The notes beneath the pieces were generated by a model that was not told where the DNA came from, made no database searches, and saw only the letters and a program-made list of their open reading frames with translations. A program made the translations under genes and the position numbers. From contig JAJAYD010000330.1 in assembly GCA_026786345.1 (NCBI GenBank), positions 1 to 41,947 of the forward strand: a DNA stretch of 41,947 nucleotides, in the 5' to 3' direction. The stretch comes from Chitinophagaceae bacterium. GTDB taxonomy: Bacteria > Bacteroidota > Bacteroidia > Chitinophagales > Chitinophagaceae. This document shows, piece after piece, positions 17,664 through 26,115 of this stretch; position 1 is the first letter of the stretch, and the number at the start of each line of letters is the position of its first letter.

Positions 17664-17692
17664 TAAAAAACCCTGGCAGTATTACCAGGGTC
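17664..17692 (-). terminator. Rho-independent terminator after superoxide dismutase
   Basis: On the minus strand, stem ACCCTGG / CCAGGGT with an eight-base loop is followed by a T-rich run (the A-run at 17661-17670 on the + strand). It lies between the sod stop and the lipoprotein start. Confidence 0.85.
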
Positions 17693-17725
17693 GAAAATTA
17701 TAAAGTAATTGGTGGAGAATAAAAA

Positions 17726-18331
17726 TTATTTAGCAGCATTGTAGCGCTCACCAACTTTATCCCAGTTTACTACATTCCAAATTGCCTTTAAGTAATCAGG
17801 TCTTTTATTTTGATACTTTAAATAATAAGCATGTTCCCAAACATCAATACCTAGCAACGGCGTTCCTTTCGTTTCTGCAACATCCATTAAAGGATTATCC
17901 TGGTTAGGTGTTGAAGAAACTTCCAGCTTACCATCTTTTACAATCAACCATGCCCAGCCACTACCAAAACGTGTTGTTCCTGCAGTATTCATTTTTTCTT
18001 TTAACTCATCAAGCGATCCAAAAGTTTCATTAATTGCGGATGCCAGTTCTCCGGATGGTTCTCCACCGGTTGTTGGTGTAAGGCTTTCGAAAAAGAAAGT
18101 ATGGTTCCAATGCCCGCCACCATTATTACGCACTGCAGGACTGATAGTACCGGCAGAAGCGACCAACTCTTCTATACTCATTTTTTCGTGCGCTGTACCT
18201 GCTATTGCCTTGTTTAAATTATCAACATAAGCCTGGTGATGTTTACCATGATGTATTTGCATGGTTGCTGTATCGATATGTGGCTCTAATGCCTCGTGAG
18301 CATAGGGCAACGTAGGAAGTGTAAATGCCAT
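17726..18331 (-). CDS. sodA: Superoxide dismutase, Mn type by active-site residues
   Basis: Converts superoxide to hydrogen peroxide and oxygen. All four metal ligands are visible: His27, His77 (GGHWNHTFF), Asp163 and His167 ([14 protein letters not shown]). The second-sphere residues Gly73 with Gln144 ([10 protein letters not shown]) follow the manganese pattern rather than the iron one, though cambialistic use is possible. The 201 residues lack a signal peptide, so it is cytoplasmic. It has its own -7 box upstream and a terminator downstream, hence a single-gene transcript. Confidence 0.93.
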   Translation of the reverse strand: MAFTLPTLPYAHEALEPHIDTATMQIHHGKHHQAYVDNLNKAIAGTAHEKMSIEELVASAGTISPAVRNNGGGHWNHTFFFESLTPTTGGEPSGELASAINETFGSLDELKEKMNTAGTTRFGSGWAWLIVKDGKLEVSSTPNQDNPLMDVAETKGTPLLGIDVWEHAYYLKYQNKRPDYLKAIWNVVNWDKVGERYNAAK

Positions 18332-18376
18332 AAAGTAAAATTTTTAAAATTGAAGAATGATGGAAAATAACAATTG

Positions 18377-18384
18377 CAAATTTA
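18377..18384 (-). promoter_or_regulatory. -7 promoter element (TAAATTTG on the minus strand) for sod
   Basis: Exact TAnnTTTG match on the minus strand, 45 bases before the sod ATG, with a weak TTTA at about 17 bases upstream as possible -33 element. Confidence 0.5.
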
Positions 18385-18475
18385 TTATCTATATGTTGAT
18401 ACTAAAGCTATGCCATATGAAATGTTTCTGATTTCGATAATGGGTCACGCAGGCAAGCCTCTTACCAACAATAAA

Positions 18476-19087
18476 TTATTCTTTGGCAACCAGCCTCATG
18501 TCTTTCCATTGCCATAGATGAAGGCATGCGTATGTACGATAGGGGCTCCACTTAGCGGCAAGCTTCGCCATTTTTTCTTTCAGTAATTTTTTGTTTGAAG
18601 CATCCAGGTTGTACAACTTAATCATGGCCTGTTGTATACCCAAATCATCTACTGCAAAAATGTCTTCTCTTCCTAAAGTAAACATCAATAGCATTTCAAC
18701 AGTCCATTGGCCTACACCTTTTATGGCAACCAGTTTTTCGATTATTTCGTGGTTACTCATACTCAATAATTTTTTATCCGAGATTTTATTTTCAATACAA
18801 AACTCAGCAACATTTTTTACATAGCCAACCTTGGCATTCGAAAGACCGATACTTCGCAACAGATCAAAAGGAGTATCTAAAACCTGTTGAGGTTTTGGCT
18901 CTTTACCATAGTACAGTTTCAGGAAACGGCGGTAGATGACTTGCGCAACTTTAGTACTCAATTGCTGGCTCATAATACTTGCCATCAACCTTAAGGCAAT
19001 GTTTTTACGCAGACGTAGGGGAGGTAATGGCTCCATAAGTATTTTAGCCAGCTTTTTATCTTTTTGCAGGTGTTGCAGGTAATCCAT
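18476..19087 (-). CDS. DNA-3-methyladenine glycosylase 2-type (AlkA, HhH-GPD superfamily)
   Basis: Removes alkylated bases from DNA in base-excision repair. The helix-hairpin-helix LVAIKGVGQWTVEMLLMF (residues 119-136) is followed by the Gly-rich turn and the conserved Asp (D147 or D148, in FAVDDLGIQQ) that acts in catalysis. The 203 residues cover only the catalytic HhH-GPD fold, without the N-terminal domain of E. coli AlkA or an iron-sulfur cluster. It stands alone, between sod and a divergent DUF4440 gene. Confidence 0.88.
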   Translation of the reverse strand: MDYLQHLQKDKKLAKILMEPLPPLRLRKNIALRLMASIMSQQLSTKVAQVIYRRFLKLYYGKEPKPQQVLDTPFDLLRSIGLSNAKVGYVKNVAEFCIENKISDKKLLSMSNHEIIEKLVAIKGVGQWTVEMLLMFTLGREDIFAVDDLGIQQAMIKLYNLDASNKKLLKEKMAKLAAKWSPYRTYACLHLWQWKDMRLVAKE

Positions 19088-19149
19088 ATGTCTAAGATAA
19101 ACGAAAGCATATCATGTGCTAATTTGTACATTGTAACAAAATAATCTTC

Positions 19150-19578
19150 ATGAAAATTTTTATGTTTATCTGCCTGGCTACAGTTTTTCTTTCCACTAAA
19201 ACTTATAGCCAAACACCTGATGAAAAAATGATCAGGGAGATTTTACACAACCAGACAGTAAGCTGGAACGAGGGCAATTTGGAAGAGTTTATGAAAGGGT
19301 ATTGGAACAATGATAGCCTGCTTTTTATAGGTCAGAAGGGTCCAACCTATGGCTACCAAACCACCCTGGAAAATTACAGAAAGCATTACCCGGAGGCAGC
19401 ATCAAGAGGAGTATTGAGTTTTGACATCCTGCAAATGAAACACCTTTCGGAGTTGTATTATTTTGTTGTAGGTAAGTTTCATTTGGAAAGAACCATCGGC
19501 AATGCCGAAGGATATTTTACGCTCTTATTTAAAAAAGTAAAAGGTAAGTGGGTGATTGTGGTGGATCATAGTTCTTAG
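19150..19578 (+). CDS. DUF4440 / SnoaL-like (NTF2 fold) exported protein
   Basis: A 142-residue protein with signal peptide MKIFMFICLATVFLSTKTYSQ and one NTF2-like domain: DEKMIREILHNQTVSWNEGN, then FMKGYWNNDSLLFIG and the C-terminal strands FTLLFKKVKGKWVIVVDHSS. The family is fold-defined; members include ketosteroid-isomerase-like proteins and polyketide cyclases, so no function is given. It is divergent from alkA and followed by short A-rich repeats. Confidence 0.8.
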   Translation: MKIFMFICLATVFLSTKTYSQTPDEKMIREILHNQTVSWNEGNLEEFMKGYWNNDSLLFIGQKGPTYGYQTTLENYRKHYPEAASRGVLSFDILQMKHLSELYYFVVGKFHLERTIGNAEGYFTLLFKKVKGKWVIVVDHSS

Positions 19579-19582
19579 GAAT

Positions 19583-19620
19583 TAAAAAGTAAAAAATAAA
19601 AAGTAAAAAGTAAAAAGTAA
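19583..19620. repeat. AAAAAGT-type short tandem repeat
   Basis: Five imperfect units of TAAAAAGT directly after the DUF4440 stop. It is low-complexity sequence between the convergent DUF4440 and acyl-CoA dehydrogenase genes. Confidence 0.6.
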
Positions 19621-19782
19621 TCGCAAAGTGCAAGACGTGGCGAAGAGATTTAGGAAATGGTCGAATGCATGCGAATCTATTTTTATGTGGAGCAACTTTA
19701 ATGGTATCAATGCAAATGGAACGAAGGGTATAAAAAAAGGACCGCCAAAAGGCAGCCCCGTTTCTATTTCAAAAAAACAATT

Positions 19783-21576
19783 TTACAGCGGATACTTACC
19801 ATCTGCTATCAATTTACCGGCAATTCTTCTGCGGGCTTCTTTTACATTAAATGGTTGTGTTTTTGTAAAGCGCTTCAGTCCTAATAACATCATTCTTTGC
19901 TCATCGCCTTCGGCAAAACTATTGATGGCATCTTTGCCTGCCTTGTTAATGCGATCGGCTGCATCGGTCAGGTAAGTGCGAACGATATCCAGTTCAAAAC
20001 TTACATTATCTGCGCCTCTTCTTTCTGATAATTTCATTACCCTTAACAAAGCACTTTCAGCATTAAAAGTATCGATGGCCATATCGGCTATGTTCATTAA
20101 AATCTCCTGCTCACTTTCAAGCTTCGTCATTAATTTTTGAACTGCTCCACCCGCTACAATAAGTATGGCCTTTTTAAAACTGGCTACTGCTTTCAATTCT
20201 TCAGCAAATGCTCCCTCGTCTCCTGCACCAAAGTCAGGAATGCTCATTAATTCTTTTTGAACACTCATGGCAGGACCCATTAAATCAAGTCTGCCTTTCA
20301 TAGCACGTTTTAAAACCATATCCACGGTTAGTAGACGATTGATCTCATTGGTGCCTTCATAAATCCGGTTAATGCGGCTGTCGCGATAGGCCTTCGAAAT
20401 AATATACTCATCACTGTAACCATTGCCACCATGTATCTGAACACCTTCGTCAACTACATAATCCAACACCTCGCTGCCATATACTTTTAGCATGGCGCAT
20501 TCTATGGCAAATTCTTCTGCGGCTCCCAGTAATGCTTCATTAAAAGGTTTGCCGCTTTGTACCAGTTCAATTTCTTTATCATCAATCCATTTTGCGGTGC
20601 GATAAGTAGCAGACTCACAAACCCAGCACCTAATCGCCATTTCGGCCAGTTTGTATTGAATGGCTCCAAAGGTGCTGATGGATTTTTTAAACTGCTCCCG
20701 GTTAATTGCATAATCAATGGATGTGGTCAGGGCTCTTTTAGAACCACCCAATGCCGCTGCACACAACTTCAACCTTCCAATATTTAAAATATTGAAGGCG
20801 ATGATATGACCCTTGCCTGCTTCACCCAACAGGTTTTCTACAGGCACTTTGCAATCCTGGAAGTACAACTGCACAGTCGACGAACCTTTGATGCCCATTT
20901 TGTGTTCTTCAGGTCCTTGCGTAAAACCTTCGGTGCCTCGCTCCACTATAAAGCCTGTAAACTTTTCGCCATCAATTTTTGCAAACACAGTGTAAACATC
21001 TGCAAATCCACCATTGGTGATCCAGCATTTTTGACCGTTCAGCAGGTAATGTTTACCATCATCGCTTAAACGGGCAGTTGTTTTTGCACCCAATGCATCG
21101 CTGCCACTATTGGGTTCTGTCAGCCCATAAGCCCCTTTCCATTCGCCGGTAGCCAATTTGGTTACATATTTTTGTTTCTGCTCTTCGGTTCCAAAATATA
21201 AAATGGGTAATGTGCCGATACCGGTATGGGCAGACACAGCAACTGAAAACGAAAAACCGCCTCCCAGGCCCTCGTTAACCAGGGTAGACGTAATGAAATC
21301 TTTCCCCAGCCCACCCAGGTCTTCCGGCATGGATACGCCCAGCAAACCCTGTTCGCCGGCTTTGGTCATTAACAATGGCATTAGCCCTGCTTCCATTGCA
21401 TCAATCCTGTTAACAACAGGTAATACTTCCGTGTCTAAAAAAGACCCGCACATGTCTTTAACCATCTGCTGTTCTTCGTTGTAATCTTCAGATATAAAAG
21501 TGTCGAAAGGGGAGCTTTCTTTTACCAGCCATTGGCCGCCTTTAATGCTTTGAGTTAATTGTGTTGTTGTGCTCAT
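19783..21576 (-). CDS. Acyl-CoA dehydrogenase, long form
   Basis: FAD enzyme that introduces the trans-2 double bond in beta-oxidation. The standard dehydrogenase fold is present: GAYGLTEPNSGSDA at the FAD site, CWITNGGFADVYTVFAK, and IYEGTNEINR, whose Glu is at the place of the catalytic base in medium-chain enzymes. At 597 residues it is about 200 longer than typical; the extra C-terminal helical domain is like that of the very-long-chain/ACAD9 group, so long-chain substrates are likely. It lies 64 bases downstream of a MarR gene on the same strand and probably forms an operon with it. Confidence 0.92.
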   Translation of the reverse strand: MSTTTQLTQSIKGGQWLVKESSPFDTFISEDYNEEQQMVKDMCGSFLDTEVLPVVNRIDAMEAGLMPLLMTKAGEQGLLGVSMPEDLGGLGKDFITSTLVNEGLGGGFSFSVAVSAHTGIGTLPILYFGTEEQKQKYVTKLATGEWKGAYGLTEPNSGSDALGAKTTARLSDDGKHYLLNGQKCWITNGGFADVYTVFAKIDGEKFTGFIVERGTEGFTQGPEEHKMGIKGSSTVQLYFQDCKVPVENLLGEAGKGHIIAFNILNIGRLKLCAAALGGSKRALTTSIDYAINREQFKKSISTFGAIQYKLAEMAIRCWVCESATYRTAKWIDDKEIELVQSGKPFNEALLGAAEEFAIECAMLKVYGSEVLDYVVDEGVQIHGGNGYSDEYIISKAYRDSRINRIYEGTNEINRLLTVDMVLKRAMKGRLDLMGPAMSVQKELMSIPDFGAGDEGAFAEELKAVASFKKAILIVAGGAVQKLMTKLESEQEILMNIADMAIDTFNAESALLRVMKLSERRGADNVSFELDIVRTYLTDAADRINKAGKDAINSFAEGDEQRMMLLGLKRFTKTQPFNVKEARRRIAGKLIADGKYPL

Positions 21577-21640
21577 ACATGAAAATTTTATTGGGTAAAC
21601 TATTTTTTAAAAAAGAAATTTTGTTTGTTGATCCCGCAAA

Positions 21641-22081
21641 CTATTTTAAGTTTTCATACACTTTTACCAAAACTGATTTACACAATTCAATGTCGGCTTC
21701 GTTTACACCGGCCAATGCCTCGTTTAAAGTTTGGTTAGCCATATCCATGGTAGTATCCTGTAAGTCAGCAGCAGCTTCAGTTAAATAAATCAGGTTAATG
21801 CGCCTGTCTTGTTTGGAGGCAACTCTCTTCACCATATTCAGTTTTTCAAGGTTGTCTACCAACCGTGTAATGCTTGGTTTGTCTCTAAAAGTTCGTAAAC
21901 ATAGCTCCTGCTGGCTCAACCCATCTTCCTTCCATAAATGATATAAAACACTCCATTGCTCAATTGTAATATCAATATTGGCTTGCTTAAAATTTTTCTG
22001 TAATCTCCTGGCTACTGCTGTAGATGCCATCCCGGTGATAAAGCTGTATAATTCCCCTCTTTTAAATTGGTTGTTTGGCAT
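21641..22081 (-). CDS. MarR family transcriptional regulator
   Basis: A 146-residue winged-helix regulator. The helix-turn-helix region reads LSQQELCLRTFRDKPSITRLVDNLEKLNMV and the wing is ASKQDRRINLIYLTEAA. MarR dimers usually repress and release DNA on binding a small ligand. I chose ATG 22081 (MPNNQFKRGELYSF); the longer frame from TTG 22123 would run through the -7 box and a palindromic operator. The gene is followed by an acyl-CoA dehydrogenase, so regulation of fatty-acid breakdown by an acyl-CoA ligand is a reasonable inference. Confidence 0.88.
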   Translation of the reverse strand: MPNNQFKRGELYSFITGMASTAVARRLQKNFKQANIDITIEQWSVLYHLWKEDGLSQQELCLRTFRDKPSITRLVDNLEKLNMVKRVASKQDRRINLIYLTEAAADLQDTTMDMANQTLNEALAGVNEADIELCKSVLVKVYENLK

Positions 22082-22101
22082 ATAGTTAGTTAAGCAACTA
22101 T
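22082..22101. promoter_or_regulatory. Palindromic operator candidate in the marR leader
   Basis: Twenty-base imperfect palindrome with outer arms ATAGTT / AACTAT and TTAA at the centre; it also contains the perfect repeat TAGTT-N4-AACTA (22087-22100). It lies between the -7 box and the marR ATG, where a bound MarR dimer would block transcription of its own gene and the dehydrogenase. Confidence 0.5.
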
Positions 22102-22102
22102 T

Positions 22103-22110
22103 CAAAAGTA
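22103..22110 (-). promoter_or_regulatory. -7 promoter element (TACTTTTG on the minus strand) for marR
   Basis: Exact TAnnTTTG match on the minus strand directly upstream of the palindromic operator, 21 bases before the marR ATG. Confidence 0.5.
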
Positions 22111-22165
22111 ACGAGATTTTCAATTCTTAAAAGAAATATTTTGGCTTCAGAAAAAGCTGTACTAT

Positions 22166-22197
22166 AAAAAAAGCGGCACCGAATGGCTGCCGCTTTG
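22166..22197 (-). terminator. Rho-independent terminator after the cupredoxin gene
   Basis: Stem AAAGCGGCA / TGCCGCTTT with a nine-base loop; on the minus strand it is followed by seven T. It lies 20 bases beyond the cupredoxin stop. Confidence 0.88.
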
Positions 22198-22216
22198 CTA
22201 AGAATGAAAACCCCCA

Positions 22217-23131
22217 CTATTGTATTATGATGCGTTTATTTTCTTTAATTCCATTGTAGATAAACTGCACATTGTAAAGGCCTGCATTCAGGTCGCACAC
22301 ATGCAGATGGGCATTGTTAAGGCCTGGGAATGCACTCATTTGTAGTTGCATGACCATCTTGCCCGAGAGGTCGAATATGTTTGCAAACATCTTTCCTTCT
22401 TTTTCAGCATTGTATTGAACCATCATCTCTGCAGGTCGTTTAATTGGGTTGGGGCCAATTTGCGTAATTAGTTTTGAAGTGGCATCCGGATTCTTAAACA
22501 TAAGCACTTTTGATAATTTCTGTTTGCCATCTTTATCAATCATTGCAAGCGTGTAATAGATGTATTTGTAAAAATTATTTAAAGTATTATCTGTATAGGA
22601 ATATAAGCGTTCCACCGACGAGTTACCGGTGGCGGCAACCTTTCCGGCATCAAAATATTTAATGCCATCATAGCTGCGTCTGATTGTAAAATAATCCACG
22701 TTTTCTTCGCTCACAGTAACCCAGCTAAACAATGGTTTTTTTGTAAGTGAACTCGTAAGATTGAATGACTTTAAGGTGGCAGGAAGTGATCCGGAGGCAG
22801 TAAAAGTACCAACCATGCTGGAGTGAATATCACAAATGTAATTGTATGTACCGGGCATGGTAACTTTGTAATCGTATGTGCGTGGATTTACTCCGGAAGG
22901 GTCACCGCTGTTAATTTGGGCTGCACCTGCAGGCACCCCGTTAGTTACATTAATCGACGATGCATTGTGAAAACCCTGCATAAATTCGTAACGAACAGTA
23001 TCACCCACCTGCACTCCAACCAGGTTGGCAGGATTAAATTGAAAATTTGAAACGGTGACAGTATGGATTGCACTCCTGGATACACTACAAAATGCTATTA
23101 GTAAAAGTACCAGTATGTAATATTTTTTCAT
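22217..23131 (-). CDS. Secreted cupredoxin (plastocyanin/amicyanin-like) with T9SS C-terminal sorting domain
   Basis: A 304-residue secreted protein. A signal peptide is followed by a type-1 copper domain (residues 22-115) with all four expected ligands: His55 (GFHNA), Cys100, His103 and Met106 in CDIHSSM, a short ligand loop with the amicyanin spacing. A middle beta domain (residues 125-215) contains SWVTVSEENVDYFTIRRS. The last 80 residues (GPNPIKRPAEMMVQY to NGIKENKRIIIQ) are a type A T9SS sorting domain, so the protein should be exported by type IX secretion and possibly anchored on the cell surface. An electron-transfer or copper-binding role outside the cell is an inference. Confidence 0.85.
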   Translation of the reverse strand: MKKYYILVLLLIAFCSVSRSAIHTVTVSNFQFNPANLVGVQVGDTVRYEFMQGFHNASSINVTNGVPAGAAQINSGDPSGVNPRTYDYKVTMPGTYNYICDIHSSMVGTFTASGSLPATLKSFNLTSSLTKKPLFSWVTVSEENVDYFTIRRSYDGIKYFDAGKVAATGNSSVERLYSYTDNTLNNFYKYIYYTLAMIDKDGKQKLSKVLMFKNPDATSKLITQIGPNPIKRPAEMMVQYNAEKEGKMFANIFDLSGKMVMQLQMSAFPGLNNAHLHVCDLNAGLYNVQFIYNGIKENKRIIIQ

Positions 23132-23475
23132 AATTAAGGTTTGGTTGGTGTGAGTAGATTTTATAAGCTGACAATACGGTTAATATCGAAATTGGTTGCC
23201 TTATTAAAAAAAATACATGTTTCAATAATCCAATAAAAAGAAAGGCGTTACCTAAGAAGCTATTTAAATTTAATTTGAAACTTTGATTTTGAAACTGAAG
23301 ATGCCATCCCGATAGCTATCCGGACTACAGATAAAGTGATTCCGTTAGCTAACGGGACAAAGAAGCTACGGAAAACTGCTGCTGGTATCATAAAACATCA
23401 TTTTTAGACAGCTTATAAGAAAGGTAACCAATAAGAACTTAAGGGCATAGTGTTTGTTAAGTGTAAACACTTTAA

Positions 23476-23504
23476 TTGGGGTGAAGTCAACATAAATACC
23501 TTTG
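23476..23504 (+). promoter_or_regulatory. Promoter for the alpha/beta hydrolase gene (TTG ... TACCTTTG)
   Basis: The -7 box TACCTTTG (23497-23504) matches TAnnTTTG exactly, with a TTG at 23476-23478 18 bases upstream as -33 element. It lies 38 bases before ATG 23543 and supports that start over an upstream frame extension. Confidence 0.6.
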
Positions 23505-23542
23505 TAAAACAGTGGTTTCAATTTTTTAAATTCTTCAGGTGT

Positions 23543-24358
23543 ATGAACAGTTTGTTTATAGAACAGGGAAAGGCAAGTTTTCATTACCGGCAATTTGGCT
23601 CTGGCAATAAATTATTGTTTTGCTTTCATGGCTATGGAAGGGATAGTGGTTCCTTTAATTTTTTAGATACACCTTTAGGCGACCAATATACCATCATTGC
23701 AATTGATATGCCTTTTCATGGCTTAACCAAATGGAACGATACCCTCACCTTTCACCCTAATTACCTGGTGCAGGTAATGCAAAAAATCAGGAAAAACCTG
23801 CATAAGGAGAAAGAGAAATTTTCGTTGCTTGGGTTTAGTATGGGTGGAAGAATTTCGCTCCATCTTACCCAGATATTGCATAAGCATATTGATAAAGTGG
23901 TACTGATTGCACCCGATGGTTTGAAAATTAATTTTTGGCATTGGTTCTGCACCCATACCTGGCTGGGTAATAAACTGCTGGGTTATTCAATCAATCATTC
24001 GGGTTGGGTTTTGTACTTGTGCAGTCTGGCAGAAAAAACCAAGGTGATCAACGCTACAGTAGCCGGCTTTGTATTGGATTATTTGCACGACAGTGAGGAA
24101 CGCCTGAAGCTATACCAGCGTTGGACAACCCTGAGAAAATTTACGTTATACAAAGAAAAATTGAAACGACTTATTATCAAGGATAAGATTGCAATTAGAA
24201 TGCTCTTTGGTTTACACGATAAAATCATTCTTTCCTCCTCGGGCAGAAGATTTAGAAAAGGCATGGAAGACTATGCCAGCATAAAAGTAATCAACGAAAC
24301 CCACTACATTTTGAAAGAAACGCATGCTGATACCATTGGTCAATTGTTAAATGGTTAA
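23543..24358 (+). CDS. Alpha/beta-fold hydrolase
   Basis: A 271-residue single-domain alpha/beta hydrolase. The oxyanion-hole region is FCFHGYGRDSGSF, the nucleophile elbow is GFSMGG (Ser99), and a C-terminal His is in NETHYILKETHAD. The frame extends upstream to 23450, but a good promoter lies in that part and ATG 23543 (MNSLFIEQGKASFHYRQFG) gives the normal family start. The substrate is unknown. The next gene, a GT2, begins 21 bases after the stop and is probably cotranscribed. Confidence 0.82.
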   Translation: MNSLFIEQGKASFHYRQFGSGNKLLFCFHGYGRDSGSFNFLDTPLGDQYTIIAIDMPFHGLTKWNDTLTFHPNYLVQVMQKIRKNLHKEKEKFSLLGFSMGGRISLHLTQILHKHIDKVVLIAPDGLKINFWHWFCTHTWLGNKLLGYSINHSGWVLYLCSLAEKTKVINATVAGFVLDYLHDSEERLKLYQRWTTLRKFTLYKEKLKRLIIKDKIAIRMLFGLHDKIILSSSGRRFRKGMEDYASIKVINETHYILKETHADTIGQLLNG

Positions 24359-24379
24359 TAGTTGTTTTCTTTGCCTTAC

Positions 24380-25525
24380 ATGCTTTACCTGCTGCTTTTT
24401 TGTTTTGTATTAATGGCCGGCTATGGGTATTTGATTGAAACCTACCGTCGGTGGTTTAAAAACATTGTTCCTTTTAAAGCAGTAAGCAAAGCGCCGGCAT
24501 GCACCCGCTTTACCGTTCTCATTCCTGCCCGTAACGAAGAAGAAAATATAAAGCTTTACCTGCCTTCTGTATTACAACAAGCTTATCCGCAAAATTTGTT
24601 TGAAGTAATTGTGATTGACGATCATTCTACCGATGCAACAGCAGGGGTAGTTAGTGAAATGCAAAGTCAATATTCAAACTTAAAACTGCTGCGTTTAAAA
24701 GATTTGCTCCCCGATGTTGCGCTTAACAGTTATAAGAAGAAGGCAATTGAAATAGCCATTAAACACGCAGCCGGCGACTGGATTGTAACAACAGATGCTG
24801 ATTGTTTGGTAAATGCAAATTGGCTTCAATGCTTTGCAGATTTTATAGGGGAGCGTAATCCTGTATTTGTAGCTGCGCCAGTCGCCTTTTTTAATACCCG
24901 CAGCTTTCTATCCATTTTTCAGTCCCTCGATTTTATGAGCCTGCAGGGGATAACAGCAGCATCGGTAAACCAGGGATTTCACAGTATGTGCAACGGGGCG
25001 AATCTTGCATACAAAAAGGTGGTATTTAACCAGGTGAATGGCTTTACCGGCATTGATAAAATAGCCAGTGGAGATGATATGTTACTAATGCATAAGATAT
25101 ATGAAAAGAACCCAGCAGGAGTAAAATTTTTATTATCAAAAGATGCCATTGTAAGAACCCTTTCTATGCCCGATTGGAAGAGCTTTTTTAACCAGCGCAT
25201 ACGGTGGGCAAGCAAGGCTGATACTTACCAGGATAAAAGAATTTTTTGGGTGCTTGCCCTGGTATATTTTCTAAACCTGCTATTGCTGGTGATTTTTGTT
25301 ACTGGTTTTTTTAGACCGGTTTTTTTTGTTTACTGGGTCATGTTACTGTTAGTTAAAACCCTTATTGAACTTAGGTTCATGCGGCTGGTTGCTGCTTTTT
25401 TTGGTGAAGAAACATTATTGAAATGGTTTGGGTTTATGCAGCCGTTTCATATTATGTATACTGTAATTGCCGGCTGGTTGGGTAAATTTGGAAGCTACCA
25501 ATGGAAGGGAAGGAAGGTGAAATAA
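24380..25525 (+). CDS. Membrane-associated glycosyltransferase family 2
   Basis: A GT-A fold inverting glycosyltransferase with one N-terminal and about two to three C-terminal membrane segments, catalysing on the cytoplasmic face. Motifs: FTVLIPARNEEENIKLYL, the first Asp pair VIDDHSTDAT, DAD metal site (TTDADCLVN), and QRIRWASK, the QxxRW motif of processive or lipid-acceptor enzymes. I chose ATG 24380; TTG 24362 is an alternative giving six more residues. Donor and acceptor are unknown. The gene follows the hydrolase closely, suggesting a linked role in modifying a lipid or surface glycan. Confidence 0.85.
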   Translation: MLYLLLFCFVLMAGYGYLIETYRRWFKNIVPFKAVSKAPACTRFTVLIPARNEEENIKLYLPSVLQQAYPQNLFEVIVIDDHSTDATAGVVSEMQSQYSNLKLLRLKDLLPDVALNSYKKKAIEIAIKHAAGDWIVTTDADCLVNANWLQCFADFIGERNPVFVAAPVAFFNTRSFLSIFQSLDFMSLQGITAASVNQGFHSMCNGANLAYKKVVFNQVNGFTGIDKIASGDDMLLMHKIYEKNPAGVKFLLSKDAIVRTLSMPDWKSFFNQRIRWASKADTYQDKRIFWVLALVYFLNLLLLVIFVTGFFRPVFFVYWVMLLLVKTLIELRFMRLVAAFFGEETLLKWFGFMQPFHIMYTVIAGWLGKFGSYQWKGRKVK

Positions 25526-25597
25526 GAAGTTAGTATTTAGAAGATAGTAGGAAGTAGATAGAATAGGAAAGTTTTTGGTTGGTAGTTGCTGGTTTAT

Positions 25598-25630
25598 GTT
25601 GAATTTTAAATGCTAAATGTTGAAGAAGAA
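25598..25630 (+). repeat. 33-nt dispersed repeat, third copy
   Basis: Identical over 33 nt to 16783-16815. It lies in the 590-bp gene-free stretch 25526-26115, which also carries two degenerate CTTTGTG/CTCTGTG-type repeats (about 25683-25720 and 25830-25866), the palindromic element at 25761 and the REP-like element at 25981. I see no gene there. Confidence 0.75.
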
Positions 25631-25760
25631 TATTGGGGATGGTCGTTGCCTTTTGCCTTTTGCGTTCTGGGTTTTGCCTACCTCCTTTGTGAACCTCTGT
25701 GTCGTTGTGCCTCCGTGTTTCAAAAGAACAGTTGTCAGATGTTAGTTGGTTCGATAATAT

Positions 25761-25817
25761 TTTACGGTAGTCTAAATAGTATTAATGAATAAAATCCTTC
25801 TGTAAGACTACCATAAA
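25761..25817. repeat. Palindromic dispersed element, copy 2
   Basis: Arms TTTACGGTAGTCT / AGACTACCATAAA (12 of 13 pairs) with a 31-nt spacer unlike that of copy 1 at 16948-17004. The two loci share both this palindrome and the 33-nt repeat upstream of it. Confidence 0.7.
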
Positions 25818-25980
25818 TTGGCACACAAAACTTTGTGCTCCTTCGTGTCGTTGTGTCTGTGTGGTTCCAAAATCGTTGGTAATTGTTGGTTGTTCAAAGA
25901 GATCAATGATGCATTTGTAGCAAAAGTATACTTAAACATCAAGGGCAGGAATGGTGCAGATTAAAAGCATAAAAAAGGTT

Positions 25981-26079
25981 GCCTTGGCCCGGAGAGGCGT
26001 AATATAACAGCATAGGGTGTAGCCCTATGTATATTGGAATAACAAACGATTATAGCAAGCCCTGAAAGGGCGTTATACA
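25981..26079. repeat. REP-like element with three short hairpins
   Basis: Three stem-loops in 99 bases: GCCT...AGGC (25981-25998), CATAGGG-TGTAG-CCCTATG (26011-26029) and GCCCT-GAA-AGGGC (26059-26071). The arrangement with GGCGTAATATAACAGCA and CCTGAAAGGGCGTTATAC looks like the REP-like intergenic repeats found in many copies in Bacteroidota genomes. Confidence 0.6.
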
Positions 26080-26115
26080 TTACATAAACAATCAAACTAT
26101 AACAAGAAGGATACA

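Noticed and set aside
19628-19975. 115-codon + strand frame opposite the acyl-CoA dehydrogenase 3' end
   Set aside because: It is the complement of the well-supported dehydrogenase gene over most of its length.
25610-25792. 60-codon open frame in the repeat-rich gap
   Set aside because: It consists almost wholly of dispersed repeat sequence.
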